Shown: positions 23,193 to 32,894 of the stretch, piece after piece
Numbering within the stretch: position 1 is the stretch's first letter
How the letters are laid out: each line of letters starts with the position of its first letter
NCBI GenBank assembly: GCA_902796005.1
Contig: CADBNF010000032.1
Location: 1-64,000, forward strand
Origin: an uncultured Lachnospiraceae bacterium
GTDB taxonomy: Bacteria > Bacillota > Clostridia > Lachnospirales > Lachnospiraceae
Reading direction: 5' to 3'
DNA: 64,000 nucleotides
Translations under genes and position numbers: made by a program
The notes under the pieces: model-generated
What the model was told of the DNA's origin: nothing
The model's database searches: none
What the model saw: only the letters and a program-made list of their open reading frames with translations

Positions 23193-24224
23193 ATGGACTT
23201 AAATATCCGGGAAAAACTGGAAAACATAGTTTCCCGTGCGGTGTCGAAGCTGGATGAAGCGGGCACACCCGAGGCGTTGAACGAAATCCGTGTCAGCTTC
23301 CTGGGCAAAAAGGGTGAGCTCACCGGCGTGCTCAAAAGCATGCGGGACGTGGCGCCCGAAGACCGGCCGAAGGTCGGCCAGCTCGTCAATGAGGCCAGGG
23401 ATATGCTGGAGGCAAAGCTGGAAACCGTCAGGAAGAAAATCGAAGCTGCCGTTCTTGCGAAAAAGCTGGAAACGGAAATCATTGACGTGACCCTGCCGGC
23501 CAGGAAGACGGTGTTCGGACACCGCCATCCCAACACCATCGCCCTGGAGGAGGTGGAGAGAATCTTCACGGGCATGGGCTACGAGGTTGTTTCCGGTCCC
23601 GAGATCGAATACGATCTGTACAACTTTGAAAAGCTGAATATCCCTGCCAACCATCCGGCCAAGGATGAGCAGGATACATTCTATATCAACAAGGAAATCG
23701 TGCTGCGTACCCAGACGTCCCCCTGCCAGGCCAGGGTTATGGAGCAGGGAAAGCTGCCCATCCGGATGATTTCCCCGGGCCGCGTATTCCGTTCCGACGA
23801 AGTGGACGCCACCCATTCCCCCAGCTTCCATCAGATCGAGGGCCTTGTGGTGGATAAGCACATTACCTTTGCGGACCTTAAGGGCACCCTGGAGCAGTTC
23901 GCCAAGGAGCTCTTCGGGGAGGATACCCGGACGAAATTCCGTCCCCATCATTTCCCCTTCACCGAGCCTTCCGCGGAAATGGACGTTTCCTGCTTCAAGT
24001 GCGGCGGCAAGGGCTGCCGTTTCTGTAAGGGCGAGGGCTGGATCGAAATCCTGGGCTGCGGCATGGTGCATCCCCATGTCTTTGAGATGTGCGGTATTGA
24101 TCCGGAGGAATACACCGGCTTTGCCTTTGGCGTCGGCCTGGAGAGAATCGCCCTTCTGAAATACGAAATCGACGACATGCGGCTTCTGTACGAAAACGAC
24201 GACAGATTCCTGAAACAGTTCTGA
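23193..24224 (+). CDS. pheS: Phenylalanyl-tRNA synthetase alpha subunit
   Basis: This encodes 343 residues. The N-terminal coiled coil (about 1-85) contacts tRNA. The class II catalytic core follows: H-P-N-T near 112, D-E-Q-D-T-F-Y-I, L-R-T-Q-T-S-P, G-R-V-F-R-S-D-E-V-D-A-T-H-S-P-S-F-H-Q-I-E-G (motif 2), and G-F-A-F-G-V-G-L-E-R-I-A (motif 3). It forms the alpha2-beta2 enzyme with PheT, whose gene begins 19 bases later. The AGGAGG is about 12 bases before the ATG, a slightly long spacing. Confidence 0.97.
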   Translation: MDLNIREKLENIVSRAVSKLDEAGTPEALNEIRVSFLGKKGELTGVLKSMRDVAPEDRPKVGQLVNEARDMLEAKLETVRKKIEAAVLAKKLETEIIDVTLPARKTVFGHRHPNTIALEEVERIFTGMGYEVVSGPEIEYDLYNFEKLNIPANHPAKDEQDTFYINKEIVLRTQTSPCQARVMEQGKLPIRMISPGRVFRSDEVDATHSPSFHQIEGLVVDKHITFADLKGTLEQFAKELFGEDTRTKFRPHHFPFTEPSAEMDVSCFKCGGKGCRFCKGEGWIEILGCGMVHPHVFEMCGIDPEEYTGFAFGVGLERIALLKYEIDDMRLLYENDDRFLKQF

Positions 24225-24243
24225 GCAAAGGAGGAGAATAAAA

Positions 24244-26661
24244 ATGAATACGGCTTATTCATGGATTAAAAGCTTTGTTCCTGAACTGAATGCCTCTGCG
24301 CAGGAATATATGGATGCCATGACCCTTTCCGGCACCAAGGTGGAAGGGTATACAAGACTGAACGAAGACCTGGACAAAATCATTATCGGCCAGGTGAAGA
24401 AGGTGGAGCCCCATCCCGACGCGGACAAGCTTGTAGTCTGCCAGGTGGATGTGGGAGAGAAGGTGCTGCAGATTGTTACCGGCGCGCCGAACGTTTTTGA
24501 AGGCGCGAAGGTGGCGGTGGTCACCGACGGCGGCAAGGTAGCCGGCGGCCATGACGGGAAGCTTACCCCCGGCGGTATCGTCATCAAGGCAGGGAAGCTG
24601 CGCGGCGTGGATTCCGAAGGCATGATGTGCTCCATTGAGGAAATGGGCAGCAGCAGGGATTTCTATCCCGAAGCCCCGGAGGACGGTATTTACATTTTCC
24701 CCGAGGATGCGGTGATCGGTGAGGACGCCGTGCACGCCCTCGGCCTGGACGACGTGGTATTTGAATATGAAATCACCTCCAACCGGGTGGACTGCTATTC
24801 CGTAGCCGGTATCGCAAGAGAAGCGGCTGCCACCTTCCGGAAGCCCTTTGTGTTCCCCGAGGTGAAGAAGACGGGCAACGACGAGGATGCTTCCGATTAT
24901 ATCAAAGTTACCATTGCGGATACGGACCTGTGCAGACGTTACTGCGCCAGAGTGGTGAAGAACGTGAAGATCGGCCCCTCACCCGTATGGATGCAGAGAA
25001 GGCTTGCAGCCTCCGGCATCCGGCCCATCAACAATCTGGTGGATATTACCAATTATGTCATGGAAGAGTATGGCCAGCCCATGCACGCCTATGATATCGA
25101 TACCATTGCCGGAAGGCAGATCATTGTCCGCCGGGCAGAGGACGGCGAGGAATTCACTACCCTTGACGGCCAGGTGAGAAAGCTCGATCATGACGTGGTG
25201 ATGATCTGCGACGCGGAGAAGGCTGTAGGCATCGGCGGCATCATGGGCGGTGAAAACTCCATGATTACCGATCAGGTGCATACCGTTCTTTTCGAGGCGG
25301 CCAACTTTGACGGCACGAACATCCGCCTTTCCGCCAAGCGTATCGGTTTAAGAACCGATGCCTCCGGCAAATTTGAAAAGGGCCTTGACCCCAACAATGC
25401 GGAAGCAGCCATCAACCGGGCCTGTGAGCTCATGGAGCTTTTAGGCGCGGGTGAAGTTGTCGGCGGCATGGTGGACGTCTATCCGGAGCCTGTCAAGGAA
25501 TCCCGGGTTGCCTTTGAACCCGACGTCATCAACAACCTGCTGGGCACGAACCTGACTGCGAAGGAGATGCTGGACTACCTGGCCCTTGTAGAGCTTTCCT
25601 ATGACGAAAATACCAACGAGATCGTTGCTCCCACCTTCCGGCAGGATATCCACCGGACGGCGGATATCGCGGAGGAGGTAGCCCGGTTCTTCGGCTACAA
25701 CAACATTCCCACCACACTGCCGAAGGGAGAGGCCACCAGAGGCGGCATTCCCTTTGAAAAGAGGGTGGAGGAGAAGTTCCGGGACGTGCTGGAGTACTGC
25801 GGCTTCTCGGAAGGCTATTGTTATTCCTTCGAAAGCCCGAAGGTATTTGATAAGCTGCGCCTGCCGGAGGATTCACCCTTACGAAACGCCATCCGGATTT
25901 CCAATCCCTTAGGAGAGGATTTCTCCATTATGCGGACCCTGTCCGTCAACGGCATCCTTTCCTCCCTGGCGACCAACTATAACAGAAGGAACAAGGACGT
26001 GCACCTCTATGAGCTGGGCAACGTTTACCTGCCGAAGGCCCTGCCCCTGACCGAGTTGCCGGATGAGCGGATGACCCTGACCTTCGGCTTCTACGGCAAA
26101 GGTGATTTCTTTGACCTGAAGGGTGTGGCTGAGGAGCTCCTGGAGCAGACCGGCCTGAAGAAACGCCCGGAATACCTTCCCACAGGTGAGATTTCCTTCC
26201 TGCATCCCGGCCGTGCGGCCTATCTGGAGTATGAAGGCGTCCGTCTGGGCTTCCTTGGCGAGGTGCATCCGGCGGTCTGCGCGGAATATGACCTGAATAC
26301 CCGCTGTTATCTGGCGGTTATCGATCTGCCGGCAGTTCTCGGCTTTGCCACCTTTGACCGGAAATACGAGGGTATCGCGAAATTCCCGGCGGTAACCAGG
26401 GATATTTCCATGGTGGTGCCCAAAGAAGTAACGGCTGCCGTCATCGAAAAGATGATTCGCCAGAGAGGCGGCAAAATTCTGGAAAGCGCTGTCCTGTTTG
26501 ACCTTTATGAGGGCGGCCAGATCCAGGAGGGAAGCAAATCCATGGCCTACTCCCTGGTATTCCGCTCCAAGGAGCGTACCCTTGAGGAGGCGGATATCAC
26601 CGCAGCCATGAAGAAGATTCTTAACGGGCTTGAAAGCCTGAATATTACCCTGCGTCAGTAA
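24244..26661 (+). CDS. pheT: Phenylalanyl-tRNA synthetase beta subunit
   Basis: This encodes 805 residues. Domains in order are: an OB-fold tRNA-binding domain (about 40-155, with P-H-P-D-A-D-K-L-V-V-C-Q-V-D-V-G), the B3/B4 editing domain (about 210-385), the B5 domain (about 400-475), the catalytic-like core, and a C-terminal ferredoxin-fold anticodon-binding domain (about 710-805, starting at K-F-P-A-V-T-R-D-I-S-M-V-V). It partners PheS. The AAGGAGGAG site gives a clear ATG. A hairpin without a T tract follows. Confidence 0.97.
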   Translation: MNTAYSWIKSFVPELNASAQEYMDAMTLSGTKVEGYTRLNEDLDKIIIGQVKKVEPHPDADKLVVCQVDVGEKVLQIVTGAPNVFEGAKVAVVTDGGKVAGGHDGKLTPGGIVIKAGKLRGVDSEGMMCSIEEMGSSRDFYPEAPEDGIYIFPEDAVIGEDAVHALGLDDVVFEYEITSNRVDCYSVAGIAREAAATFRKPFVFPEVKKTGNDEDASDYIKVTIADTDLCRRYCARVVKNVKIGPSPVWMQRRLAASGIRPINNLVDITNYVMEEYGQPMHAYDIDTIAGRQIIVRRAEDGEEFTTLDGQVRKLDHDVVMICDAEKAVGIGGIMGGENSMITDQVHTVLFEAANFDGTNIRLSAKRIGLRTDASGKFEKGLDPNNAEAAINRACELMELLGAGEVVGGMVDVYPEPVKESRVAFEPDVINNLLGTNLTAKEMLDYLALVELSYDENTNEIVAPTFRQDIHRTADIAEEVARFFGYNNIPTTLPKGEATRGGIPFEKRVEEKFRDVLEYCGFSEGYCYSFESPKVFDKLRLPEDSPLRNAIRISNPLGEDFSIMRTLSVNGILSSLATNYNRRNKDVHLYELGNVYLPKALPLTELPDERMTLTFGFYGKGDFFDLKGVAEELLEQTGLKKRPEYLPTGEISFLHPGRAAYLEYEGVRLGFLGEVHPAVCAEYDLNTRCYLAVIDLPAVLGFATFDRKYEGIAKFPAVTRDISMVVPKEVTAAVIEKMIRQRGGKILESAVLFDLYEGGQIQEGSKSMAYSLVFRSKERTLEEADITAAMKKILNGLESLNITLRQ

Positions 26662-26673
26662 ATACAGTTCTGC

Positions 26674-26702
26674 AATTATCCCGGGCACGTCCCGGGATAA
26701 TT
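26674..26702 (+). repeat. Perfect 12-bp hairpin between pheT and queA
   Basis: AATTATCCCGGG (26674-26685) pairs without mismatch with CCCGGGATAATT (26691-26702) across a 5-base loop. No T tract follows, so termination would be weak. It may protect the pheST mRNA 3' end or reduce read-through into queA. Confidence 0.7.
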
Positions 26703-26729
26703 CAGCCATAAAACAAATTGGACGATACG

Positions 26730-27755
26730 ATGAAAACAAGCGATTTTTATTACGATCTGCCCCAGGAGCTGATTGCCCAGGACCCTCTGGAAAAGCGCAG
26801 CGCCTCGAGGCTGATGTGCCTGGACAGGGAGACGGGGACGATTTCCCACGAGCATTTCTCAGACCTGCCGAAGCACCTGAAGCCGGGAGACTGCCTGGTT
26901 ATCAATGATACCAAGGTGATTCCCGCAAGGCTTCTCGGCCGTCGTGAGGGCCATACCGGTACAATTGAGATTTTCCTTTTAAAAAGAAAAACCGCCGACG
27001 TCTGGGAAACCCTGGTGCGTCCCGGCAAAAAGCTTCGGACCGGCGCCCGGGTGGAATTCGGCGACGGCCTTTTAAAAGGCGAAATCATGGAAGTTCTTCC
27101 GGACGGCAACCGACTTGTCCGCTTCGAATACGAAGGCATTTTCGAGGAGATCCTGGATAAGCTGGGGGAGATGCCCCTGCCGCCTTATATCCACCATAAG
27201 CTTACAGATCCGAACCGGTACCAGACGGTCTATGCCAGGGCGGAGGGCTCTGCCGCGGCGCCGACCGCCGGGCTGCATTTCACGGATGAACTGCTGGAGG
27301 AAATCAGAAATATGGGCGTACAGATTGCCCATGTTACCCTGCATGTGGGCCTTGGCACCTTCCGGCCGGTCAAGGTGGACGACGTTACGAATCACCGGAT
27401 GCACAGTGAGTATTATATTGTGGAGGAAGACCAGGCGGAAATCATCAACAATGCGAAGAAAGCCGGCGGACGGATTATCTGCGTGGGAACCACCAGCTGC
27501 CGGACGCTGGAAAGCGCGGCTGATGATCAGGGTAACCTGCATGCCGGGGACGGCGATACGGACATTTTCATCTATCCCGGCTACCGCTTCAAAATCATGG
27601 ATGCCCTCATCACCAATTTCCACCTGCCCGAATCCACGCTGATCATGCTGGTTTCCGCCTTCGCCGGCAAAGATACCATCCTTTCCGCCTACCGGACAGC
27701 CGTGGAGGAAAGATACCGTTTCTTTTCCTTTGGCGACGCCATGTTTATACAGTAG
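26730..27755 (+). CDS. queA: S-adenosylmethionine:tRNA ribosyltransferase-isomerase
   Basis: This encodes 341 residues. [17 protein letters not shown] at the N-terminus is diagnostic. Other blocks are [21 protein letters not shown] and N-F-H-L-P-E-S-T-L. It transfers the ribosyl part of SAM to preQ1-modified tRNA in queuosine synthesis. An in-frame TTG at 26718 exists, but ATG 26730 gives the normal family start. No strong ribosome site is visible. No other queuosine genes are in the window. Confidence 0.96.
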   Translation: MKTSDFYYDLPQELIAQDPLEKRSASRLMCLDRETGTISHEHFSDLPKHLKPGDCLVINDTKVIPARLLGRREGHTGTIEIFLLKRKTADVWETLVRPGKKLRTGARVEFGDGLLKGEIMEVLPDGNRLVRFEYEGIFEEILDKLGEMPLPPYIHHKLTDPNRYQTVYARAEGSAAAPTAGLHFTDELLEEIRNMGVQIAHVTLHVGLGTFRPVKVDDVTNHRMHSEYYIVEEDQAEIINNAKKAGGRIICVGTTSCRTLESAADDQGNLHAGDGDTDIFIYPGYRFKIMDALITNFHLPESTLIMLVSAFAGKDTILSAYRTAVEERYRFFSFGDAMFIQ

Positions 27756-27777
27756 GATATTGATTACAGACAAACAG

Positions 27778-27803
27778 ACGGGGCTTTGCAAGCCCCGTTT
27801 TTT
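27778..27803 (+). terminator. Rho-independent terminator after queA
   Basis: A 9-bp perfect stem (27778-27786 with 27790-27798) with a 3-base loop and T6 tail. Confidence 0.92.
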
Positions 27804-27837
27804 CCCGGAAAGACATCTGTCCATTTGCGGGAAGAAA

Positions 27838-27846
27838 TGCTATAAT
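27838..27846 (+). promoter_or_regulatory. Extended -10 promoter of the lactonase operon
   Basis: TGC-TATAAT at 27838-27846, identical to the elements at 2327 and 55911. A weak TGTCCA sits at the -35 distance (27818-27823). Confidence 0.6.
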
Positions 27847-27876
27847 GCACACATTAAATCACGAAAGAGGCAGCGT

Positions 27877-28977
27877 ATGAGCAAAGTTTCGGAAATGACC
27901 AGAGAGAAATGGATAATGAATACCTTCCCGGAATGGGGAACCTGGCTGGTGGAGGAAATTGAAGCGGAAGAGGTACCGGAAGGCAATACGGCCCTGTGGT
28001 GGCTTGGCTGTACCGGCCTGTGGATAAAGACACAGAAGGCAAATATTTCGGTGGACCTGTGGTGCGGCAACGGAAAACGCACCCACGGAGACGGAAAAAT
28101 GAAGCCCGGGCACCAGATGGCCAATATGTGCGGCGGCAGGAAAATGCAGCCGAACTTAAGGGCCATTCCCTTTGTCATCGACCCCTTTGCCTTTCATCAG
28201 GTGGATGCGGTGCTGGCCACCCATTATCACCAGGACCATATGTCTGCCGAATGGGCAGCCCATGTTCTGCAAAGCGGCATGACCACCACGGATGCGGAAG
28301 GAAGGACGGTGCCCGTTCCCTTTATCGGACCGAAGAAATCCGTGGAGACCTGGGTGAACTGGGGCGTGCCCGCCGACCGGTGCATCACGGTAAAGCCCGG
28401 CGACACCATCCGCATAAAGGATATCGAAATTGTTGCCCTGGACAGCTTTGACCGGACCTGTCTGGTGACCACGGATTCCACGGGGGAGGACAGGGAGGAG
28501 CTGACCGGCATCTGCCCTGCGGACATGGATGACAAGGCGGTCAATTATCTCATCAAAACCCCCGGCGGTAATTTCTACCATTCCGGGGATTCCCACTATT
28601 CCATTTATTACGCCAGACACGGCAAGGATTACGACATCGACGTGGCCTTCGGATCCTTCGGGGAAAATCCGGTGGGCATGCAGGATAAGATGACCTCCGT
28701 GGACATCCTGCGCATGGCGGAGGCCCTGCGGTGTAAGGTGGTGATACCGCTGCATTACGACGTATGGACGAATTTCATGGCCGATACCCGGGAGATTGAG
28801 GTACTGTACCGGATGAAAAAGGACAGGCTGGATTACCGGTTCCACCCCTTTATCTGGGAGGTTGGCGGAAAATATGTCTATCCCCGGGACAAGGACAGGG
28901 CGGCCTACCATCATCCCAGGGGCTTTGATGACTGCTTTGAACATCCCCAGAACATTCCTTTCCGGTCTTTACTTTAA
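27877..28977 (+). CDS. UlaG-like metal-dependent lactonase (metallo-beta-lactamase fold)
   Basis: This encodes 366 residues, close to E. coli UlaG. The metal motif is T-H-Y-H-Q-D-H-M in the first half, with [10 protein letters not shown] upstream, a mid Y-H-S-G-D-S-H-Y-S, and a late V-I-P-L-H-Y-D-V-W with a final metal His. UlaG opens L-ascorbate 6-phosphate lactone in the cytoplasm. The full similarity, including the [14 protein letters not shown] segment, supports that subfamily, but no ascorbate PTS or UlaD/E/F genes are present, so the substrate may differ. It starts at ATG 27877 after AAAGAGG. The next gene, a sugar kinase, follows by 12 bases. Confidence 0.85.
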   Translation: MSKVSEMTREKWIMNTFPEWGTWLVEEIEAEEVPEGNTALWWLGCTGLWIKTQKANISVDLWCGNGKRTHGDGKMKPGHQMANMCGGRKMQPNLRAIPFVIDPFAFHQVDAVLATHYHQDHMSAEWAAHVLQSGMTTTDAEGRTVPVPFIGPKKSVETWVNWGVPADRCITVKPGDTIRIKDIEIVALDSFDRTCLVTTDSTGEDREELTGICPADMDDKAVNYLIKTPGGNFYHSGDSHYSIYYARHGKDYDIDVAFGSFGENPVGMQDKMTSVDILRMAEALRCKVVIPLHYDVWTNFMADTREIEVLYRMKKDRLDYRFHPFIWEVGGKYVYPRDKDRAAYHHPRGFDDCFEHPQNIPFRSLL

Positions 28978-28989
28978 GGAAGCAGCAGG

Positions 28990-30477
28990 ATGAATTATCT
29001 TCTTTTGGATGTGGGAACCTCCGGCATGCGGGGTATCCTGGCGGATAATGAAGGAAACTGCCTTTTCCGGCACAGCGTCAGCTATTCCGTCCGCTTCCTT
29101 TCCCCGGAGCATGCCGAGCAGGATGCCGAAGACTGGCGGAATGCCCTGGTGGAAATCTGCCGGAAAACCGCTGCTTACCTGACAGAGGAAAAGCTGCAGC
29201 TGGCAGCCGTTTCCCTGACCTCCCAGCGGTCCAGTATCATTCCCGTGGACGCGGAAGGAAATCCGCTGATGCCCGCGGTCATGTGGCAGGACAGGCGCTG
29301 CGTGCCGGTGGTGGAGGATCTGAAGGAATACAGCGGGGAAATCTTCCGGCTGACCGGCGCGAGGCCCAATACGGTGTATGCAGGGCCGAAGATTGCCTGG
29401 GTCAAAAGGGCGTTTCCGGAGCTTTCCGAAAAGGCGGACCGCTATGTCACCATCGCCGACTATCTTGTATTTCTGATGACCGGAAGGTGGGTTACGGACG
29501 AAACCTACGGAAGCCGTTCCCTGCTGATGAACCTGGAAACCAGGCATTGGGATGACCGCCTTCTGGACATGATGCAGACTGACAGACAGGCGCTGTGCAC
29601 GCTGGTTCCGCCGGGAGCCGCTGCCGGAAGGATAAGGGCTTCCTTTTCCCTGGAAACCGGCATGCCCGTCGGCATTCCCGTCATCAGCGCAGGCGGCGAC
29701 CAGCAGTGCGCGGCCCTCGGCATGGGGATGACCGGCCCGGGACGGATAACCGCTGTCCTTGGAACCGGCGCCTTTACCGGCACCGCAGTGCCCGCAGGAC
29801 AGGCTTTCCGGGATCCGGCCTTTACCTTTAATGTGCATGCCCTGCCGGAATACACCTTTGTGGAATACACCATTCCCGTCTGTGCAGCCCTGTATGACTG
29901 GGCCAAAAAGGTGTTTTTCTCCGGGGAAGAGGATTATGAAGCCGTCAACCGGGCCGTTGCGGCAGCGCCGCCTGGGGCAAATGGTGTTATCTGCCTCTGC
30001 TCCTTCCAGGGACACGGTTCGTCCGACTGGAATGAAAGGGCGGAGGGCGCTTTTCTCGGCCTGAGCCTGAATACGAAAAAAGAGGATCTTGTGCGTTCCG
30101 TGGCGGAAGCCCTGGTCTGTGAAGTCGCGGAAGGCGTTGACCGGCTGAAGGCGCTTGCCTGCGGGGAAAATGAAGCGGAGAGTCTTTGCGTTACCGGGGG
30201 GCTTTTAAAGGTGCCCGGACTTGCCCGGATGCTTGCGGACGCCACCGGCATGACGGTGACCGTCATGGATGAGGACGGGGACCTTTCCGCTTACGGCGCC
30301 CTGCTTTCGGCGGTACGGTATTTCGGCCTTTACCGGGATATGAGGGCAGCCTGGAAGAAATGCACGGCCGGACTTCACAGCAGCGCTGTCAGCCCGGATC
30401 CGGCGAAAAAGCCTTTTTACGACAGGCTGCGGGCGCGGTTAAAGGATGCGTACCGGCGCCTTAATGCAGACAGATAA
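28990..30477 (+). CDS. FGGY-family carbohydrate kinase
   Basis: This encodes 495 residues. The N-terminal phosphate loop is L-L-L-D-V-G-T-S-G-M-R-G-I; S-L-T-S-Q-R-S-S and M-W-Q-D-R-R-C are FGGY blocks. The catalytic Asp is expected in I-S-A-G-G-D-Q-Q-C-A-A-L-G, and V-T-G-G-L-L-K-V-P is the C-terminal nucleotide site. It phosphorylates a sugar or polyol. Near a UlaG homologue a C5/C6 acid or L-sugar is plausible, but xylulokinase, gluconokinase and autoinducer-2 kinase all share this pattern. Operon position: 12 bases after the lactonase, 24 before the flavoprotein. Confidence 0.85.
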   Translation: MNYLLLDVGTSGMRGILADNEGNCLFRHSVSYSVRFLSPEHAEQDAEDWRNALVEICRKTAAYLTEEKLQLAAVSLTSQRSSIIPVDAEGNPLMPAVMWQDRRCVPVVEDLKEYSGEIFRLTGARPNTVYAGPKIAWVKRAFPELSEKADRYVTIADYLVFLMTGRWVTDETYGSRSLLMNLETRHWDDRLLDMMQTDRQALCTLVPPGAAAGRIRASFSLETGMPVGIPVISAGGDQQCAALGMGMTGPGRITAVLGTGAFTGTAVPAGQAFRDPAFTFNVHALPEYTFVEYTIPVCAALYDWAKKVFFSGEEDYEAVNRAVAAAPPGANGVICLCSFQGHGSSDWNERAEGAFLGLSLNTKKEDLVRSVAEALVCEVAEGVDRLKALACGENEAESLCVTGGLLKVPGLARMLADATGMTVTVMDEDGDLSAYGALLSAVRYFGLYRDMRAAWKKCTAGLHSSAVSPDPAKKPFYDRLRARLKDAYRRLNADR

Positions 30478-30501
30478 ATCAATCAGGAAGGAAACAACAG
30501 T

Positions 30502-32154
30502 ATGCTGGAACTCAGCGGACTTCGCCTGCCGGTGGATCATAAAGAAAAAAGCTTACGGGAAAAAGCCGCAAGGCTTCTTTCCATACCCGTAAAGGATATC
30601 GGGGAAATACGGATCCTGCGGCGTTCCCTGGAGGCGCGTAAGGAAGAACAGCTTTCCTATGTTTACACCCTTGCCCTGGCTGTCAGACAGGAGGAGCGGC
30701 TTTTAAAAAAGGCCGCCGCCGGAAAAGGGAAGGCAAGGGTTAAGCATTATGAACCGGTAAAGTACCGCTTTCCCTATGCGGCTCCTTCCGGGGAATTCCT
30801 CAGGCCTGTGATTATCGGCGCGGGGCCTGCCGGGCTTTTCTGCGCCTATGCCCTGGCAAAAGCGGGCTTTAAGCCCTTGGTTCTCGAACGGGGAAAAAGG
30901 GCGGAAGACCGCAAAAAAGATGTAGAAAGCTTCTGGAAAACCGGCGTGCTCAACCCTTCCTCCAACGTCCAGTTCGGGGAAGGCGGCGCGGGAACCTTCT
31001 CCGACGGCAAGCTCAATACCCAGGTTGGTGACAAGCTGGGAAGAAAAAGCGAGGTCCTGCATATTTTCACGGAGGCCGGGGCGAAGGAAAGCATTCTCTA
31101 CGACGCGAAGCCCCATCTGGGCACGGACGCCCTGCTTCGCATCATTCCCGCCATCCGGGAGAAAATCATTTCCTTCGGCGGAGAATTCCTTTTTGAGGAA
31201 ACCTGTACGGGGCTTGTCACGGAAAATTCACAGCTTACGGGTATACTGACGGAAAGCGGCCGTAAGCTTCGTACCGGAACCGCCGTGCTCGCCGTCGGCC
31301 ATTCCGCAAGGGATACCTTTGCCATGCTGCAGGAAAAAGGCGTTGACATGGAAGCCAAAGCCTTTGCCGTGGGTGTGCGGATATCCCATCCCCAGGAGAT
31401 GATTAACGCAAGGCAGTGGGGCAGGGATTACCCGAAAAGCCTCGGCGCGGCATCCTATTCCCTGGCGGAAAAGCTCACGGACGGCAGGGGCGCCTACTCC
31501 TTCTGCATGTGTCCCGGAGGCTATGTGGTCAATGCTTCCTCGGAGGAAGGACTTCTTGCAGTTAACGGTATGAGCTATTCAGGGCGGAATTCCGGCCGGG
31601 CCAACGCCGCGATTGTTGTGACCGTATCGCCGGCGGACTATACGTCAGACCCCGGTCAGGCGGACAACCCCTTACGGGGCGTGGCCTTCCAGCGTGACCT
31701 GGAAAGAAAGGCCTTTATCGCAGGAAATGGCGCTGTTCCCGTGCAGAGCTTTCCGGCCTTTGCGGAAAACAGAAAGGAAAAACCGTCGGAGGAGCTGGTT
31801 GAGGCTGCCGGCGAAGCCATAAAGGGCCAGTACCGTTTTGCCGACGTCCGGTCCGTCTTTCCGGAATACCTGGCGGCGGATCTTACCGAGGGCATCCGGA
31901 AAATGGACAGGAAGATTCCCGGCTTTGCGGGGGCTGCGGCCTTTGTCTGCGGTGTGGAAAGCCGCACCTCCTCACCGGTGCGAATCCTGCGGGACGATAC
32001 CGGGCAGAGTAATATAAAAGGGCTTTTCCCCTGCGGAGAGGGTGCAGGCTATGCCGGGGGCATTGTCTCCGCTGCCATGGACGGACTGAAAACCGCGGAA
32101 GCGGCAGCAGCCTGCCTTACGCAGGCCGCTCTTGCCTGCCGGGACCATTCATGA
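30502..32154 (+). CDS. FAD-dependent oxidoreductase, COG2509 type
   Basis: This encodes 550 residues. A short N-terminal domain (1-95) precedes a Rossmann FAD site, P-V-I-I-G-A-G-P-A-G-L-F-C-A. Then come N-P-S-S-N-V-Q-F-G-E-G-G-A-G-T-F-S-D-G-K-L, a block typical of COG2509, V-G-H-S-A-R-D-T, and a C-terminal second FAD contact, P-C-G-E-G-A-G-Y-A-G-G-I. The family is widespread in Bacillota and uncharacterised. It is the last gene of the lactonase-kinase operon, although such proteins occur in many contexts, so the link may be incidental. The radC promoter lies in its last codons. Confidence 0.88.
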   Translation: MLELSGLRLPVDHKEKSLREKAARLLSIPVKDIGEIRILRRSLEARKEEQLSYVYTLALAVRQEERLLKKAAAGKGKARVKHYEPVKYRFPYAAPSGEFLRPVIIGAGPAGLFCAYALAKAGFKPLVLERGKRAEDRKKDVESFWKTGVLNPSSNVQFGEGGAGTFSDGKLNTQVGDKLGRKSEVLHIFTEAGAKESILYDAKPHLGTDALLRIIPAIREKIISFGGEFLFEETCTGLVTENSQLTGILTESGRKLRTGTAVLAVGHSARDTFAMLQEKGVDMEAKAFAVGVRISHPQEMINARQWGRDYPKSLGAASYSLAEKLTDGRGAYSFCMCPGGYVVNASSEEGLLAVNGMSYSGRNSGRANAAIVVTVSPADYTSDPGQADNPLRGVAFQRDLERKAFIAGNGAVPVQSFPAFAENRKEKPSEELVEAAGEAIKGQYRFADVRSVFPEYLAADLTEGIRKMDRKIPGFAGAAAFVCGVESRTSSPVRILRDDTGQSNIKGLFPCGEGAGYAGGIVSAAMDGLKTAEAAAACLTQAALACRDHS

Positions 32155-32160
32155 TACAAT
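32132..32160 (+). promoter_or_regulatory. Promoter of the radC-mre operon
   Basis: TTGCCT (32132-32137) and TGA-TACAAT (-10 at 32155-32160) are 17 bp apart with a TGN extension. The -35 is inside the preceding coding sequence. Confidence 0.6.
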
Positions 32161-32192
32161 AACCGTTCAGGAAGAGAGTAGGAAGGAAGCCT

Positions 32193-32885
32193 ATGGCATA
32201 CATGACGCTGAAAGACCGTCCCTTCGACGAGCGTCCCTACGAGAAATATGAAACCTACGGTGCCGGAAGCCTTACGGATACGGAACTTCTGGCGATAATC
32301 TTAAGAAGCGGCACCCGCGGGAAAACCGCGGTGGAACTGGCGGGGGAAATTCTGGCCGCCTGTCCCTTTGAGGAGGGGCTGGCGGGCCTTTATCATGTCA
32401 GTTTACAGCAGCTGATGGCAGTGCCCGGCGTCGGCCGGGTAAAGGCGGTGCAGTTAAAATGCATCGCGGAGCTTTCCAGAAGGATTTCCCGCAGGCGCAA
32501 GGGGGGAAGACCGGTGTTTTCCGACCCGGCCTCCATTGCCGCCTATTACATGGAGACGCTCCGGCATGAGGAGGTGGAGTATATTTACTGCCTGATGCTG
32601 GATGCGCGCAACCAGCTGGCCGGTGAGGAATGCCTCTCAAAGGGCACGGCCACCCAGGCCCTCCTTTCCCCGCGGGAGCTGTTCATGCGGGTCCTTAGGT
32701 ACAATGCGCCTGCCATCGTGCTGGTGCACAACCATCCGTCCGGAGACCCCTCACCTTCCCCGGAGGATATTTCCCTCACCCTGCAGGTGAAGGAAAGCGG
32801 CCTTCTTCTGGGTATTACCCTCTTTGACCACATTATCATCGGAAACAACACCTTCGTCAGCTTCATGCAGGAAGGGTATATATAA
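32193..32885 (+). CDS. radC: RadC/UPF0758 JAB-domain protein
   Basis: This encodes 230 residues. An N-terminal helix-hairpin-helix region includes L-M-A-V-P-G-V-G-R-V-K-A. The C-terminal JAMM metalloprotease-like site is H179-x-H181...D192 in L-V-H-N-H-P-S-G-D-P-S-P-S-P-E-D. The name radC is historical; a repair role is not supported in most species and the true function is unsettled. It sits at the head of the mreBCD cluster, a conserved arrangement in Bacillota. Confidence 0.93.
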   Translation: MAYMTLKDRPFDERPYEKYETYGAGSLTDTELLAIILRSGTRGKTAVELAGEILAACPFEEGLAGLYHVSLQQLMAVPGVGRVKAVQLKCIAELSRRISRRRKGGRPVFSDPASIAAYYMETLRHEEVEYIYCLMLDARNQLAGEECLSKGTATQALLSPRELFMRVLRYNAPAIVLVHNHPSGDPSPSPEDISLTLQVKESGLLLGITLFDHIIIGNNTFVSFMQEGYI

Positions 32886-32894
32886 AGGATAAAG

